From Melitaea cinxia (Eukaryota; Arthropoda; Insecta; Lepidoptera; Nymphalidae): DNA of 64,000 nt. Shown piece after piece: positions 43,425 to 53,667 of the stretch. The position numbers and the translations under genes are program-made. Below the pieces are notes generated by a model. That model saw nothing but the letters and a program-made list of their open reading frames with translations, was not told where the DNA came from and did not search any database. The stretch is taken from assembly GCF_905220565.1 (NCBI RefSeq), contig NC_059414.1, positions 4,090,001 through 4,154,000 on the forward strand, read 5' to 3'. Position 1 is the first letter of the stretch. Each line of letters starts with the position of its first letter.

Positions 43425-44614
43425 TTATTAAAAATAAAACACTATAAATCATATAAGATGATTATCTTGTACTTTTAAAAATCATAAAGCGGAATAAACT
43501 AACATTTTATCACTATATTGTCACATTTCTATCTAAGAAATGTGTCGCTCTGCATTTCAATTACTGTGCGAGCTGCTACTATATACCTACACAGCCTTAT
43601 AAAAGAGTATTACTGGACTTCTTCTAGACTTTTGAGTGATATAAAATGTACTACATCTCATACTAGTATATTAAAATTGGCATTATATTCACATTCACAT
43701 TCTTTACCACTGTAAAATTTAAATCTAGCAATATAGCCTATAACTAAAGCTAGATTACCTTTCCTATTTTCAGAAAACTATTCGTTTTGATTTAATAATA
43801 ATAATAACAATAATAATAATATTTATTTAGATGAAGATTACATTATGAGGAAAATAAATTATAAGTAATTTTTACACAAAGTTTCTTATTAAAATTATTA
43901 TGTTATTTAAACGTTATATAGTGTTAAATATTTAACACGTATGAAATTTAACGTTTTGTAACAAGACGAACGTTTTCTGAATAAAGGGACCGAGTTTTTG
44001 GGATGAGGGCTTCTGGATTTTACACTGAGAAAAAAACCAGTAGTATACTTAAACACGTTGAAAAACTTTCCGTAAATTCAAACAAAAATAATCAAAACAG
44101 AGAAGAAAAAATCTAATTTGTAGAATCTAAGGTAGTATCAACCTTATCGACAACAAAATTGTACGAAACCCAATAAGGAATCTCATTAGGACTTTCTTTA
44201 AGTTGATAATATTTGCTCTTAAAACGAGACATCGCCGCTTGAGAAGGAGGCTCTTGGGCGTTATCACTTGTCTTTATGAAGGGGGAATTTCCAGAAAATA
44301 AAGTTCTATATATATTTTACAAATAAATAATAATTTACTAATCGAGATTACGTGGCATAAGGAAGTTAGCAAATATATGTACATACCTATATGATTATTT
44401 TCATAATATCACTTAATAACTTATCGCTCAAATCGCCCTATGCTGCTGTTTATTTATGCGTGAGATATTTATGAAATACTGGACAAACGTTACTAATTAA
44501 ATTCTTAAAAAAAAACGACTTTGGTAAAAAAATTAATAAATAACATTGTGTACATTTTTCTTTTCTATAATATGAGTTATTATCTAAAACACTCAATCAA
44601 TTTTAAAAAATCTT
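43425..44614. other. unassigned stretch
   Basis: Contains an ATA-type microsatellite at 43794-43823 and an A-rich region. The 65-codon frame at 43518-43715 is unrecognised. Confidence 0.4.
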
Positions 44615-44690
44615 TTTATGTGACTTGATCGGCAAATAAGCGTACGGCTCACCTGATGGTTACCGTAGACTAAAGCCACCAGCAACAGCA
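44615..44690 (-). mobile_element. family F 3' end fragment
   Basis: ACTTGATCGGCAAATAAGCG, TACGGCTCACCTGATGGTTA and a CCACCAGCAACAGC block match the F end on the minus strand. Confidence 0.55.
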
Positions 44691-45177
44691 GCCAGAAGTT
44701 GAGGTTTTCTTATGTTTACGCAAATTCACTCATTATAATAAAATAACTTTTTCCGCTTTTATCGCGGATTATTAAGTTTTTTAAAAGCCCGATGTTTCGG
44801 ATACTTTACAGTAACCATGGTCACGAGAGATTCTCCCGTTATGTCTGTTCTCTCTGTTCCTATGCTTGTGTCAGTGAGTTTTGTTTAATCGCACACTACA
44901 CTCAATGCATTTTAGTACGATTATAGATTAAGTACAACATAGACAATACACTTCCAAGGATTGAACAATTAAGTACCGTCAAATTTTTAAAACACTGAAT
45001 TTTTAAAACTTAATTATCTGTGATGTATGTTTTCTTGCCTCGAAGTATTTTTAACATTTTTCGTACACATCAAATACACTACCAATAGTTGTTATAAAGT
45101 GGCGGTGAGTACATTATGAATATCTGTATTTGTAAGACTGTGTTTTTCTATACAATATAATATACACAGTTTTACAC
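44691..45177. other. unassigned stretch
   Basis: The segment 44760-44890 is GC-richer (CCCGATGTTTCGGATACTTT, GTAACCATGGTCACGAGAGA) and resembles a dispersed repeat I have seen in insect genomes, but no second copy is present here. Confidence 0.3.
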
Positions 45178-45470
45178 CAGCTGACCCGTGCCCACTTCGT
45201 TGGCCGTTAATTAATATTTATGATGCAAATATATAGTAAAGTATTTATCTCGCTCGCATTTCTCCGTCTTGATTTACATATACCATTATTTTTCACTGAA
45301 TTTTTTTGTTCAATAACAATAAAATAGCCTATATCACTCCTGAGGAGTGTAGCTTTCTGTTAGTGAAAGAATTTTCATGATCGAATCAGTATTTGCGAAG
45401 ATTACCCCCTACATACAAACAAAGTTAGAAACTTTTCCTCTTTATAATGACTTTTAAATTAGTATAGATA
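45178..45470 (-). mobile_element. Helitron-like element
   Basis: CCAGCTGACCCGTGCCCACT TCGTTGG at the left gives CTGG followed by T on the minus strand. The right edge AAATTAGTATAGATA gives an A/TC start. The interior has TAGCCTATATCACTCCTGAG and AATTTTCATGATCGAATCAG, the conserved middle of this class. Confidence 0.6.
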
Positions 45471-46011
45471 TCAAAAAGACAATTTTTTCCAGATTAATAA
45501 CATAAAATTAACAATTAATAATACTAATAAATTTATGTGTACAAACTTTGTCGACAACATGTTTGCTCTTAATCGTGCAAGCTACTTAAAAGACAGAAAA
45601 ATTTAGATGTTATTTTTTTCAAACTTACGAGCTCTACATTAAATTTAACTGAGTGATTATTATTTTATTAATATTTAATATTGTTGAAGTGCATTTGTAA
45701 ATATGCCATACCGTATATATTTATTAATATCCATTTGTAATATTTATTTTTAATTGATAACAGCGAAGTCAATAAGGTGAATTTTTTGAACTGTGAGTAA
45801 ATATAAATGTGTAACGGTACATACAACCGTGTAATTACTATAAACAACACGATTGCAATAAATTATAAACAAATTAGTCATGATAAACTAAAAGTAATTA
45901 AAACTTAACGTCGATATTAAAATAAATTCTATTATCTATATTTAAAAATAATATGTAATGATCTTGACTCTATGGCTGTGTTTTTTTAAAAAAAATATAA
46001 AAAAGTTTAAC
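45471..46011. other. unassigned AT-rich stretch
   Basis: Ends in ATAAAAAAGTTT at 45997-46008, which recurs on the other side of the next SINE. Confidence 0.4.
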
Positions 46012-46355
46012 GCTTGAGCCTGTAATATCCCATTACTGGGCATAGGCCTCTTTCCCCATGTAGGAGAAGAATCAGAGCTTAATCCACCACGCTGCTCCAA
46101 TGCGGGTTGGCAGATATATTCCCTACTATGAGTAACAATCGCTATCAGGTGTACATGATAATAACCGGGACCGACGGCTTAACGTGCTCTCCGAGGCACG
46201 GTGGGGAGACCCACAAGGAATGCACATACACCCAGATGACGGCAAACACCTGTATGGCCAACACAAATGTTTGTCATGTGCGGGGATCGAACCCGCAACC
46301 GCCAGCGCAACCGGCACAATCCATGGCTGTGACCGTTGCGCCAACGCGGCGTCAT
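46012..46355 (-). mobile_element. tRNA-headed SINE, subfamily E, full-length
   Basis: On the minus strand: ATGACGCCGCGTTGGCGCAA (box A region), GGTTCGATCCC (box B), CATGACAAACATTTGTGTTG, CACCTGTATGGCC complement region, GTGGGTCTCCCCACCGTGCC, and the tail GGCCTATGCCCAGTAATGGG with GATATTACAGGCTCAAG. A possible 12-bp target duplication, ATAAAAAAGTTT, lies at 45997-46008 and 46377-46388, with extra sequence between it and the head. Confidence 0.85.
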
Positions 46356-46504
46356 CGTCTTAGTCTTAAATTAAAAATAAAAAAGTTTGAAAACTTAAAA
46401 CTTTTTTTATAACAACATTCTTTGCTAAAATAAAAAGCAAGCAGCAAGTAAATGCACGCGTGTAGAAAAATGACTGTAATGTATCTAACAGAACCTAAGC
46501 CACA

Positions 46505-46985
46505 CCATTCAACTAGGCCGAAATAACTTCGAGAAGGAAGGTAATAGGATCACTTCGAAGATTTCGCAATGCTTGAAGACAAAACTCTTCGGGCAACTCA
46601 TTCTGCCTATGTTAACATACGGTACCGAGACGTGAACACTGACAAGGGACTGGTCCACAAGTTTAAAGTCGCTCAACGTGCAATAGAACGGGCTAGGGGT
46701 TTCTTTCAAAGATAGGATCAGAAATGAGTCAATCCGCGAGAGAACAAAACTAACCGACATAGCCCACAGAATTAGCAAGTTGAAGTGGCAGTGGACTGGT
46801 CACCTGTGTCGCAGGACTGATGGCCGCTGGAGCACATTGTGGGACGCCTCCGACCCTCTGGAATGACGATTTACGCCAGATTGCCAAGATTGGTGGTGGC
46901 TGGTTGAGGATTGCGGAAAACCGGGATGTTCGGGGCGAACTTGGCCTATGTCAAGCAGTGGACTAGGCTGAAGTGAAGAGAACAG
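46505..46985 (+). pseudogene. non-LTR retrotransposon C-terminal region, frameshifted
   Basis: Across three frames: LKTKLFGQLILPMLTYGTET, GLVHKFKVAQRAIERA, IRNESIRERTKLTDIAHRIS, KLKWQWTGHLCRRTDGRW, then GGGWLRIAENRDVRGELG-type tail and VQQW-like end. It is the segment downstream of RT in RTE-like endonuclease/RT elements (LPVMTYG-ETW---, AQRAMERAMLGV, RISKLKWQWAGH---R-DGRW). At least three frameshifts and one stop. It ends with GTCAAGCAGTGGACTAGGCT, the common 3' tail. The minus frame at 46509-46778 is its shadow. Confidence 0.85.
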
Positions 46986-47559
46986 GAACTTACAGAAACT
47001 TAAGAGAAATATATTACGTACTTAATTATGAAATATAAACGATAAAATTAGTTCCTCCTGTATCCAACGTCTGTTATATCTACGTATTAATTATTTTTAA
47101 CGTATTTGATTGTCTTTATTACAAAAATTAATATCGGTTTTTAATTACAGTCGCATTTCCTATTTATATAAAATATTTATTTATTTTTTTTTATTTTCAT
47201 ACTGAACAGTAAACAATTAAATTAAATACAAAAAAATATACTTTATTGTTAAACCAGAAACAATACATGTAACATAAAATATGTAAGAAAAAAAAAACAA
47301 AAAAGAAATGTTTAAAAAGGCGGTCTTATCGCTAGAGAGCGATCTCTTCCAGATACCCTTTAGAAAAAAGATATGAAAAAAGAATAAAACGGCATAGAGG
47401 TATACTTTAAAATAATATATATATAAACACAATATATAAGATACAGACACTAAAATAGATTTACTTGCAGGCATGAAACTACATATACATACATATAAAA
47501 ATATATATTATATAAAATACATATTTTGTTATTGTAATTACTTTTTTTTACGTAATTTG
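46986..47559. other. unassigned AT-rich stretch
   Basis: The minus frame 47217-47474 (85 codons) is F/Y/I/L-rich from AT-rich DNA with no recognised family. Confidence 0.4.
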
Positions 47560-47692
47560 TGCCGACTTTCGCTATTTCGTAAGCTTTGAAATTCTCATCT
47601 CATTTTGAATAAGCCCTTGTAAGCTCTGTGAAAGGGATTTATTGAAATTGGTTTAGTAGTTTCAGATTAAATCGATTACAAACAAATAAAAA
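47560..47692 (-). mobile_element. Helitron-like internal fragment
   Basis: CTTTCGCTATTTCGTAAGCT, GTAAGCTCTGTGAAAGGGAT and GAAATTGGTTTAGTAGTTTC follow the interior of these elements (the 'AAAATCGGTTCAGTAGTTTC' type). No terminus seen. Confidence 0.4.
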
Positions 47693-48716
47693 AAAATACT
47701 GTAAGCCTTACACATTTGTTAAAATCAGTCATGTTTAGGATTTAAAACAATATACCACATATATCGACTCTACCGTCCTAGACTACAAACAACTACGCCT
47801 GTAGTTATTCAGCGTTGAGCATGAGCTCCAAATTTATATTGCCTCTAATTCTATATGTCTTATATACATTATTAATTCCTGATTTTTAAAGTGTTAGAAA
47901 TCGGATGTAGACACATTTAATTTTCAAATACATATATAACAGTACTTATTTATTTCATTTAGCTATATGTTATGTAAATATAAGGAGCCGTCGAATTTCA
48001 CTTCTTTGTTTGATTATTTGGAAAGAGTTAATACCGTAATCTATAGCATAACTAGGATTATATTTGATTCCTACTATTAGTTACTATTACATACTTATAT
48101 GTGTATATATTTATATTTCTTGTTAAAATTTTCAAAAGATAATAAAACTTAACCAAAATCAAGTTCGAAAACATTTATTTTTTTAATTGAAACGGATTAC
48201 GCTTGATGTTCATACAGTTTTTTTTTCTTTTCAATATTCATTTATTAATTAAATTAAATTTAAAGTTTTTTAAATTAGGAATTGACTTTACTTTTTTATA
48301 TTACATGTTTCATAAAACAAACACTTGTTCAACGAATATATCATTATTTGTCAAATGTATTGTCATTATACATTGTCATATTTGTCTATATTATTATCAT
48401 CGCTATTATATAACTTTGTAAGTAAACTGAAAAAAGAATCAAATTTAACTTTGTTGTTATAAAAAACTGTTCGTATTTTAATGCGTATTTAAATATACAA
48501 TATTTCTTTAAATTAAATATAAAATAAAGCGGCTTAACGTAAAAGTTTTTTTGCTCGTGGACGTAAATACACACATAATAGATTTATTGTACCACGTTTA
48601 GGTAATTGAATAGGGTTCTTTTTAGTTATTGTTGGTTTATTTAAAAGATCATAAGTTGTGATTTAGGTTTTTTACTAACAGATGTATAAATTTAATTCTA
48701 TTAAAGATAACTAGAT
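47693..48716. other. unassigned AT-rich stretch
   Basis: Frames at 48203-48421 (plus) and 48386-48574 (minus) are AT-driven low complexity. Confidence 0.4.
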
Positions 48717-48795
48717 ACTTGTTTCATTCAGTCTGAAGGATCGCACTGCTGCAGGACATAAGCGCTCTCTTATCCACGTGGGAGAAATATATAAT
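48717..48795 (-). mobile_element. SINE or retrotransposon 3' tail fragment
   Basis: CATTCAGTCTGAAGGATCGC, CTGCTGCAGGACATAAGCGC and TCTTATCCACGTGGGAGAA correspond to the tail of E-type SINEs on the minus strand, at lower identity. Confidence 0.5.
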
Positions 48796-48816
48796 ATAAT
48801 ATATATAAATATCTTC

Positions 48817-48903
48817 TGACATTCACACACGGTCGTCTGTTCCTAAAGTAAGCATATTAATGCTTGTGTTATAGGTAACAGTTGATCGATACAGCAAAAT
48901 ATT
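48817..48903 (+). repeat. short dispersed repeat family K
   Basis: CACACGGTCGTCTGTTCCTA, AAGTAAGCATATTAATGCTT and GTGTTATAGGTAACAGTTGA recur at 57665-57745 and, as a hairpin, at 55946-56050. Confidence 0.55.
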
Positions 48904-49039
48904 GTTTTTGAAACAATACATAATTATTTAAACTAGTTTAAAATTGATATTAAAGAAAACCAAAAATAATGAAAATAAGAAAACATTTTTTAAAATTTTC
49001 AATTTGACTACAGACTTTGACGATCGACAAAAAAGTATA

Positions 49040-49222
49040 ATAAGCGTGTGTGTGTCAAATATTATGTAGTAGTAGGTAGTAGGTAGTATGTCTAATATAT
49101 ATTTTTTATTGATTTAATGTACTTTTTATGCATATTTTTTTTTTGTTTTTTCATACTCCTTCATACTTCTCCGTCCGCGTAATTTTCATAAAAAGGGGTA
49201 CAAACTTTTTGCTTCACGTATT
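49040..49222 (-). mobile_element. Helitron-like element, subfamily I, truncated
   Basis: It keeps GTGTGTGTCAAATATTATG, TTTTTTATTGATTTAATGTA, CATACTTCTCCGTCCGCGTA and CTTTTTGCTTCACGTATTAT with TATATAGAT at the A/TC end. The CTAG side is missing or too diverged. Confidence 0.6.
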
Positions 49223-49239
49223 ATTATATAGATATAAAT

Positions 49240-49326
49240 GCAAATATTATACCCAGACTCAAGCGGTAGTTGAACATACAACCCGCGGAGCAAAAATCAG
49301 GGCCACTACAAACTGCGCCAACGGCT
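49240..49326 (-). mobile_element. tRNA-headed SINE, family L, degenerate head
   Basis: On the minus strand: GCCGTTGGCGCAGTTTGTAG, TGGCCCTGATTTTTGCTCCG, CGGGTTGTATGTTCAACTAC. The box A region is good and box B is degenerate. Confidence 0.6.
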
Positions 49327-49450
49327 AATCGAAACGTCGGGAGAAGGGTGGGATAACATATTTATATTTACATATAGGTATATATATTTTATACTGATGT
49401 TCCGAATCAGATAACATTAATGAATGTCACATTTTTTATAAAAAATACAA

Positions 49451-49626
49451 GCTGCCCGGACAGACTTCGTTCTGTCAAAAGTTAATAGTAAAAAAAAAAT
49501 ATTTTTTTTTTTTTTAGTATAAACCCTTCCGTGGGCCTTAAGGAATATACAAAAAAAAAATAGCCGTATTGGTCGAGCTGTTCTCGAGTTATGCGCTTAG
49601 CAACGTTAATTTTTATTTATATAGAT
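49451..49626 (-). mobile_element. Helitron-like element, subfamily B
   Basis: Second copy of the element at 1153-1328, sharing GCCCGGACAGACTTCGTTCT GTC, CCTTCCGTGGGCCTTAAGGA and GTTATGCGCTTAGCAACGTT. The hairpin remains, but the CTAG end is mutated (AAGCTG instead of TAGCTG on the plus strand). Confidence 0.65.
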
Positions 49627-49629
49627 GTC

Positions 49630-49843
49630 AGTCACTCAGTTCAGCCTATTACAAACACAGTCCACTGCTGGACATATGCCTCCCCAAGGTCGCACCTGAT
49701 ATCTCGGTTTTCTGTAATCCTCATCCAGCCTACACCGGCAATCTTATGTAGATCATCAGTCCAACGGGTCGGAGGACGTCCCACACTGCGTTTGCTAAGA
49801 CGCGGTCTCCACTCCGGGACCCGTAGTGGAGTAGAGTAAATGT
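49630..49843 (-). pseudogene. non-LTR retrotransposon C-terminal stub
   Basis: On the minus strand, near-frame pieces resemble the GRRS--RPPTRWTDDL-KIAG--W part, then GGCTGGATGAGGATTACAGA, AACCGAGATATCAGGTGCGA and GGCATATGTCCAGCAGTGGA, with GGCTGAACTGAGTGACTGAC at the 3' end. It is frameshifted throughout. The 3' end faces 49630, next to the Helitron above. The plus frames at 49569-49839 are shadows. Confidence 0.7.
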
Positions 49844-49890
49844 ATACGGGTATATATTATATATATAAATATATTATATATACCCGTATA
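49843..49890. repeat. AT-rich hairpin with CGGG/CCCG arms
   Basis: TATACGGGTATATAT and ATATATACCCGTATA face each other across an AT-rich loop, immediately after the retrotransposon stub. Confidence 0.8.
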
Positions 49891-50574
49891 TAGATTACCA
49901 TGATAAATTTACAATATGCACGTGTCACGTGTTTGTTACGGCGTGTGTGTAAATCTTATGCTTTAGTGTGTATCTCTAAAATATATTATTTAACGAATAA
50001 AAATAGTTTTTATTATATTCGTGTATAAGATTAATATGTAAATACTAGCATTTCAGACATATTGTTTTTTTATGAATATAGAACTAAAGTGTAGAATAAA
50101 TTAATTACAATTGAATTTAAATAATTAAAATAAAAACAGCTATTAAAATGTTGATACTAAATATATAATTATACATGACTCGTTATTTTGCAGCAATAAT
50201 GATGACTTCACGTTTGTTTTAACTGTTGTCAATTTTGTTTTTTTTTTTGTTTTTTTATTATTTTAAACTGTCAAAAAGTTTGACGTATTATGTTATTTTA
50301 TTTCTTGTATGATGGTAGTTAAAAGTGCATATTTTTCTGTAATCTAATTTTCACTAATAATAATCACACAAATATATTTTTTCCTTGAAACGTCAATAAT
50401 TATAAAAGTACGGTTACTGTGATTAGAATTCGGATAAAAATGGATTATAGCAACGTCAAGAGAGTTTTGTATTATAGTGCAACATAAATTGTACTTTCAA
50501 TGTCGGTTTAATATACCTTATCTAAAAATAGAAGAAATTTAAATACATCGACTGTGTGAATTTACATTATAATC
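49891..50574. other. unassigned AT-rich stretch
   Basis: No feature supported. Confidence 0.4.
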
Positions 50575-50702
50575 GACAAGGCAGCCGCCGTTGAAACACA
50601 TGAATTTTATTCAAACCCGGTAAAAAATACCAACGATAATCGCTTTAGGTGTACTTCTAAGTATAATTTTTCTTTTTTTAGATTCCTCGAAAAACAATCT
50701 TC

Positions 50703-50885
50703 ACTCACAACACACAAAATCAACACGTTTTCACTGTATCAAACACAAGCAATATTTTTTTGTGTCTTTTGCACAATATTTTTTCGCATCCAAATCTTCC
50801 CGCGTAAAAGAACGAGCAGCGCGTGCACTCTCTCCGACGGCGGAATGATAACTAGCATTCTGTTAGCATCGGACACGTTAAGTAT
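50703..50885 (-). promoter_or_regulatory. CpG-dense patch, possible promoter/non-coding first exon
   Basis: 50785-50880 has many CG dinucleotides in an otherwise CpG-poor, AT-rich region (CCCGCG, GCAGCGCGTGCAC, CCGACGGCGG). On the minus strand it leads into GTGAAAACGTGTTGATTTTG and a GTGAGT at 50708-50703 that fits a splice donor. The arrangement resembles a lepidopteran non-coding first exon and donor, with the intron running toward lower coordinates. A minus frame of 75 codons (50739-50966) spans it but shows no known domain. No TATA box or initiator was established. Confidence 0.3.
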
Positions 50886-50966
50886 GACATAAAGTTCAGA
50901 TTCCAAAACTCTGTAAGCTATATGATTAATTGCACTATTAGCGATAGGTGTTTTGAGGTAATGCAT

Positions 50967-51148
50967 ACATTTAGAGGTATTTAATATATCGAATTGCTTA
51001 GACGTAACTGCATCGAACTCGTTATATTGTGTGTGTATCGTTTATCATAGCATTCCTTGCATGGTTTTTTTACTTGCTTCGATTTTAAACGCTCGTTATA
51101 CCTACGAATAGTTAGAAGTGTTGTGTTTATTATAATTGTGAGCAAAGA
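50967..51148. other. unassigned stretch
   Basis: Leads into the palindrome where the next SINE inserted. Confidence 0.4.
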
Positions 51149-51173
51149 ATAATTATTCAATAAATAATTATTT
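51149..51173. repeat. target-site duplication, left copy
   Basis: The 25-bp AT-rich sequence (begins ATAATTATTCAATAAATAAT) is repeated exactly at 51519-51543, bracketing the SINE. Confidence 0.85.
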
Positions 51174-51520
51174 TGCGCTTCAGCCTGTAATATCCCACTA
51201 CTGGGCATAGGCCTCTTTCCCCATGTAGGAGAAGGATCAGAGCTTAATCCACCACGCTGCTCCAATGCGGGTTGGCGGATATATTCCCTACTATGAGTAA
51301 CGATCGCTATCAGGTGTATATGATAACAACCGGGACCGACGGCTTAACGTGCTCTCTGAGGCACGGTGGGGAGACCCACAAGGACTGCACAAACACCCAG
51401 ACCACGGCAAACACCTGTATGGCCAATACAAATGTTTGTCATGTGTGGGGATCGAACCCGCAACCGCCAGCGCAACAGGTACAATCCATGGCTGTGACCG
51501 TTGCACCAACGCGGCGTCAT
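51174..51520 (-). mobile_element. tRNA-headed SINE, subfamily E, full-length with target duplication
   Basis: On the minus strand: GACGCCGCGTTGGTGCAACG (box A region), GGTTCGATCCC (box B), CATGACAAACATTTGTATTG, GTGTTTGCCGTGGTCTGGGT, CACCGTGCCTCAGAGAGCAC, TATATCCGCCAACCCGCATT, and the tail GGCCTATGCCCAGTAGTGGG with GATATTACAGGCTGAAGCG. No poly(A): the tail ends GAAGCGCAAAA. It is one of the two most complete copies. Confidence 0.9.
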
Positions 51521-51576
51521 AATTATTCAATAAATAATTATTTAGGGGGCTAAATAATTATTTATTGAATAATTAT
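51519..51576. repeat. palindromic insertion target: right TSD copy plus inverted arm
   Basis: 51521-51545 and 51550-51574 are perfect 25-bp inverted repeats around GGGG, and the left arm is also the right-hand copy of the target duplication. Confidence 0.9.
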
Positions 51577-51581
51577 TATTT

Positions 51582-51692
51582 GATAAGTAAGATTGCCGGT
51601 GTAGGCTGGATGAGGATTGCGGAAAACCGGGATGTCTGGCGCGAACTTGGGGAGGCCTATGTCCAGCAATAGGCTGAACTGACTGACTGACT
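51582..51692 (+). mobile_element. non-LTR retrotransposon 3' stub with CTGA tail
   Basis: It reads IAGVGWMRIAENRDVWRELG EAYVQQ, a clean C-terminal tail, followed by AATAGGCTGAACTGACTGAC and three CTGA units. This is the least damaged example of the shared tail. Confidence 0.75.
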
Positions 51693-51724
51693 GACTAAAT
51701 AATTATTTTATTGATTGTTTAATT

Positions 51725-51930
51725 TATTCTGCTTACAACATCCCACTTATAGGGCTCTTTCTCCTCGTAGGAGAAAGGTAGGAGTTTAATTCACCACACT
51801 GCTTCACTGCGCGTTGGCGGATATATTCGTATTGCCTACTATGAAAAGCGATCACAATCAGGTGTCTTTCATAACAACTAAGACCGACAGTTTTAGGTCC
51901 TTTACGAGGCACAGTGGCGAGCCTGACCTC
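51725..51930 (-). mobile_element. SINE E, degenerate 3' part
   Basis: ACATCCCACTTATAGGGCTC, GGAGTTTAATTCACCACACT, GCGTTGGCGGATATATTCGT, AATCAGGTGTCTTTCATAAC and TTTACGAGGCACAGTGGCGA follow E on the minus strand at moderate identity. Confidence 0.65.
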
Positions 51931-51962
51931 GAAAACTACATTTAAGCAAATGACCGAAGCTA

Positions 51963-52045
51963 GCTTCAGCCTGTATTACCTATATTCCACTACTGGGCAT
52001 AGGACTCTTTCCCCGTCTAGGAAAGGGATCAAAGCTTAATCTTAC
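51963..52045 (-). mobile_element. SINE E tail fragment
   Basis: TTCAGCCTGTATTACCTATA, CCACTACTGGGCATAGGACT and CTTTCCCCGTCTAGGAAAGG match the E tail. Confidence 0.65.
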
Positions 52046-52505
52046 CGAAGTCAATTGGTAAAGCAGAGAAAAGAAATAAGAAGAACATATTTAGAGGGTT
52101 CAAATCCAACTTTTCGATAACTCGGAATCACTGTATTCTACACAAAATTATGAGAATAATGTAGTGTCATTTCTAGTAAATTATTTTTATCAATGTTAAC
52201 TGTGAGGAATAAATAAATAAAAAAACAGCATATGTAGGTGAATGAACGAACACGATTTTATATGAAATTTAAAATAACTGAATTAAAATATTACACATGA
52301 ATATATGGATAAAATTTTCTATTGTAGTGCAGTATTACATGAATATGAAAAAGAGTAACTTGTTTTTTTTTATTTTCTGAGCTCAATCAGATCTTAAAAT
52401 TAAGTTTTTTTTTCGTTTGAATTCAACTTCAGTAGTCGTTAAATATAAATTAAAGTTTTAATTTATTTATTTATTTACTCATATTAATTAATCATTACAT
52501 AGTAT
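52046..52505. other. unassigned AT-rich stretch
   Basis: No feature supported. Confidence 0.4.
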
Positions 52506-52692
52506 AAAACAAAAGTCGCTTCCCGCTGTCTGTATGCTTAGATCTTCAAAACTACGCAACGACTTTTGATGTGGTTTTCTTAATAAATAGAGTGATCCCA
52601 GAGGAAGGTTTATATGTATAATACATGCATAATATAATGAGTAATACTGATAGTTAGTTGCTATCGTGCGAAGCCGGGGCGGGTCACTGGTA
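52506..52692 (+). mobile_element. Helitron-like element
   Basis: GTCGCTTCCCGCTGTCTGTA, ACTACGCAACGACTTTTGAT and GGTTTTCTTAATAAATAGAG lead to CGTGCGAAGCCGGGGCGGGT, CA and CTGG followed by T, a CTRR end. Its end matches the left edge of 14949-15115 in reverse. Confidence 0.6.
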
Positions 52693-52734
52693 ATTTAATA
52701 ATATATTCGTACTACATCGCTCTGTTTTTGAGTT

Positions 52735-52862
52735 GATGATATTTCCCTATATAGCGTGACGATTGTTATCAGTTGTTTATGATAATAAAGGAAACCATGA
52801 TGCTATATGCCCTCTAAAGCATAGTGAGGAGATCTACTGGAGCCAATACCAATCATTTATTT
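52735..52862 (-). mobile_element. SINE E, degenerate middle
   Basis: GATGATATTTCCCTATATAG, ATTGTTATCAGTTGTTTATG and CCTCTAAAGCATAGTGAGGA follow the E body on the minus strand at low identity. Confidence 0.45.
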
Positions 52863-53372
52863 AAATATAAATAAAAACAAGTGGACAGAATTAAAGTACT
52901 GCTATAAATAAGATAATATATAATTAGACTAATTAATTTCATTTGTCATCACTACGCCAAAACGTTCAGCAGTTCTTCTTTTGTAATCTACCATTTTTAG
53001 AGAACTAAAAGTCATTAATCTCAATTACACGTAACTGTCACGGGGCGATACATCTTACTTAATAATTTGTTACACAAATGTATATAAATATATAAATTTT
53101 ATAAGTACTACAGTTGACTTGATTTCATCTTTATTAGATATTAGAAAGTTTTTTTTTTTCATTTTCACACTTAATCTACTAGATTGTTCTAAGATAAAAA
53201 CTATTTATATACCTAATAATATACTTTTTTATTTCCTGAATTTTGAGAAACATTTATAAATAAATTTAATTTTATATTTATATCAATATTAACTCCATAA
53301 CACAAAAACCTGATACAAAATGCATCCTTGCATTTATCCATCCACCAGAGAATCTTGTTTAAAAACTTCCCG
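52863..53372. other. unassigned AT-rich stretch
   Basis: No feature supported. Confidence 0.4.
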
Positions 53373-53646
53373 ATAAATTGAGCATTTATTTCATATTTAC
53401 AAAATCGTATTTTAATTAAATATATAATCTATAATATGTAAATTGTATGTAATTATTTATGCAGCTTTGTTTATTATAAGTTACGCAAATATTATGATAA
53501 AGCTGCATTTATAAATTGAGCGTTTATATATTTTTACAAATACGTATCTTAATTAAATATATTATCTATACATACAATGTAATTGTTTATGCAGCTATAT
53601 TTATTATAAATTAAGCAAATATTATGATAAAGCTGCATTTTGATAG
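53373..53646. repeat. tandem duplication, 130-138 bp
   Basis: ATAAATTGAGC starts at 53373 and 53511, and TTTATGCAGC sits 130 bp apart (53458, 53588). Both units end with AAATATTATGATAAAGCTGC. ATGCAGCTTT and AAAGCTGCAT within the first unit form an inverted pair. Confidence 0.85.
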
Positions 53647-53667
53647 AGAACGACTACGCTTGTTTTT

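Noticed and set aside
46107..46412. 101-codon plus frame
   Set aside because: Antisense of a full-length E SINE. The equivalent frame appears in the 51.3 kb copy for the same reason.
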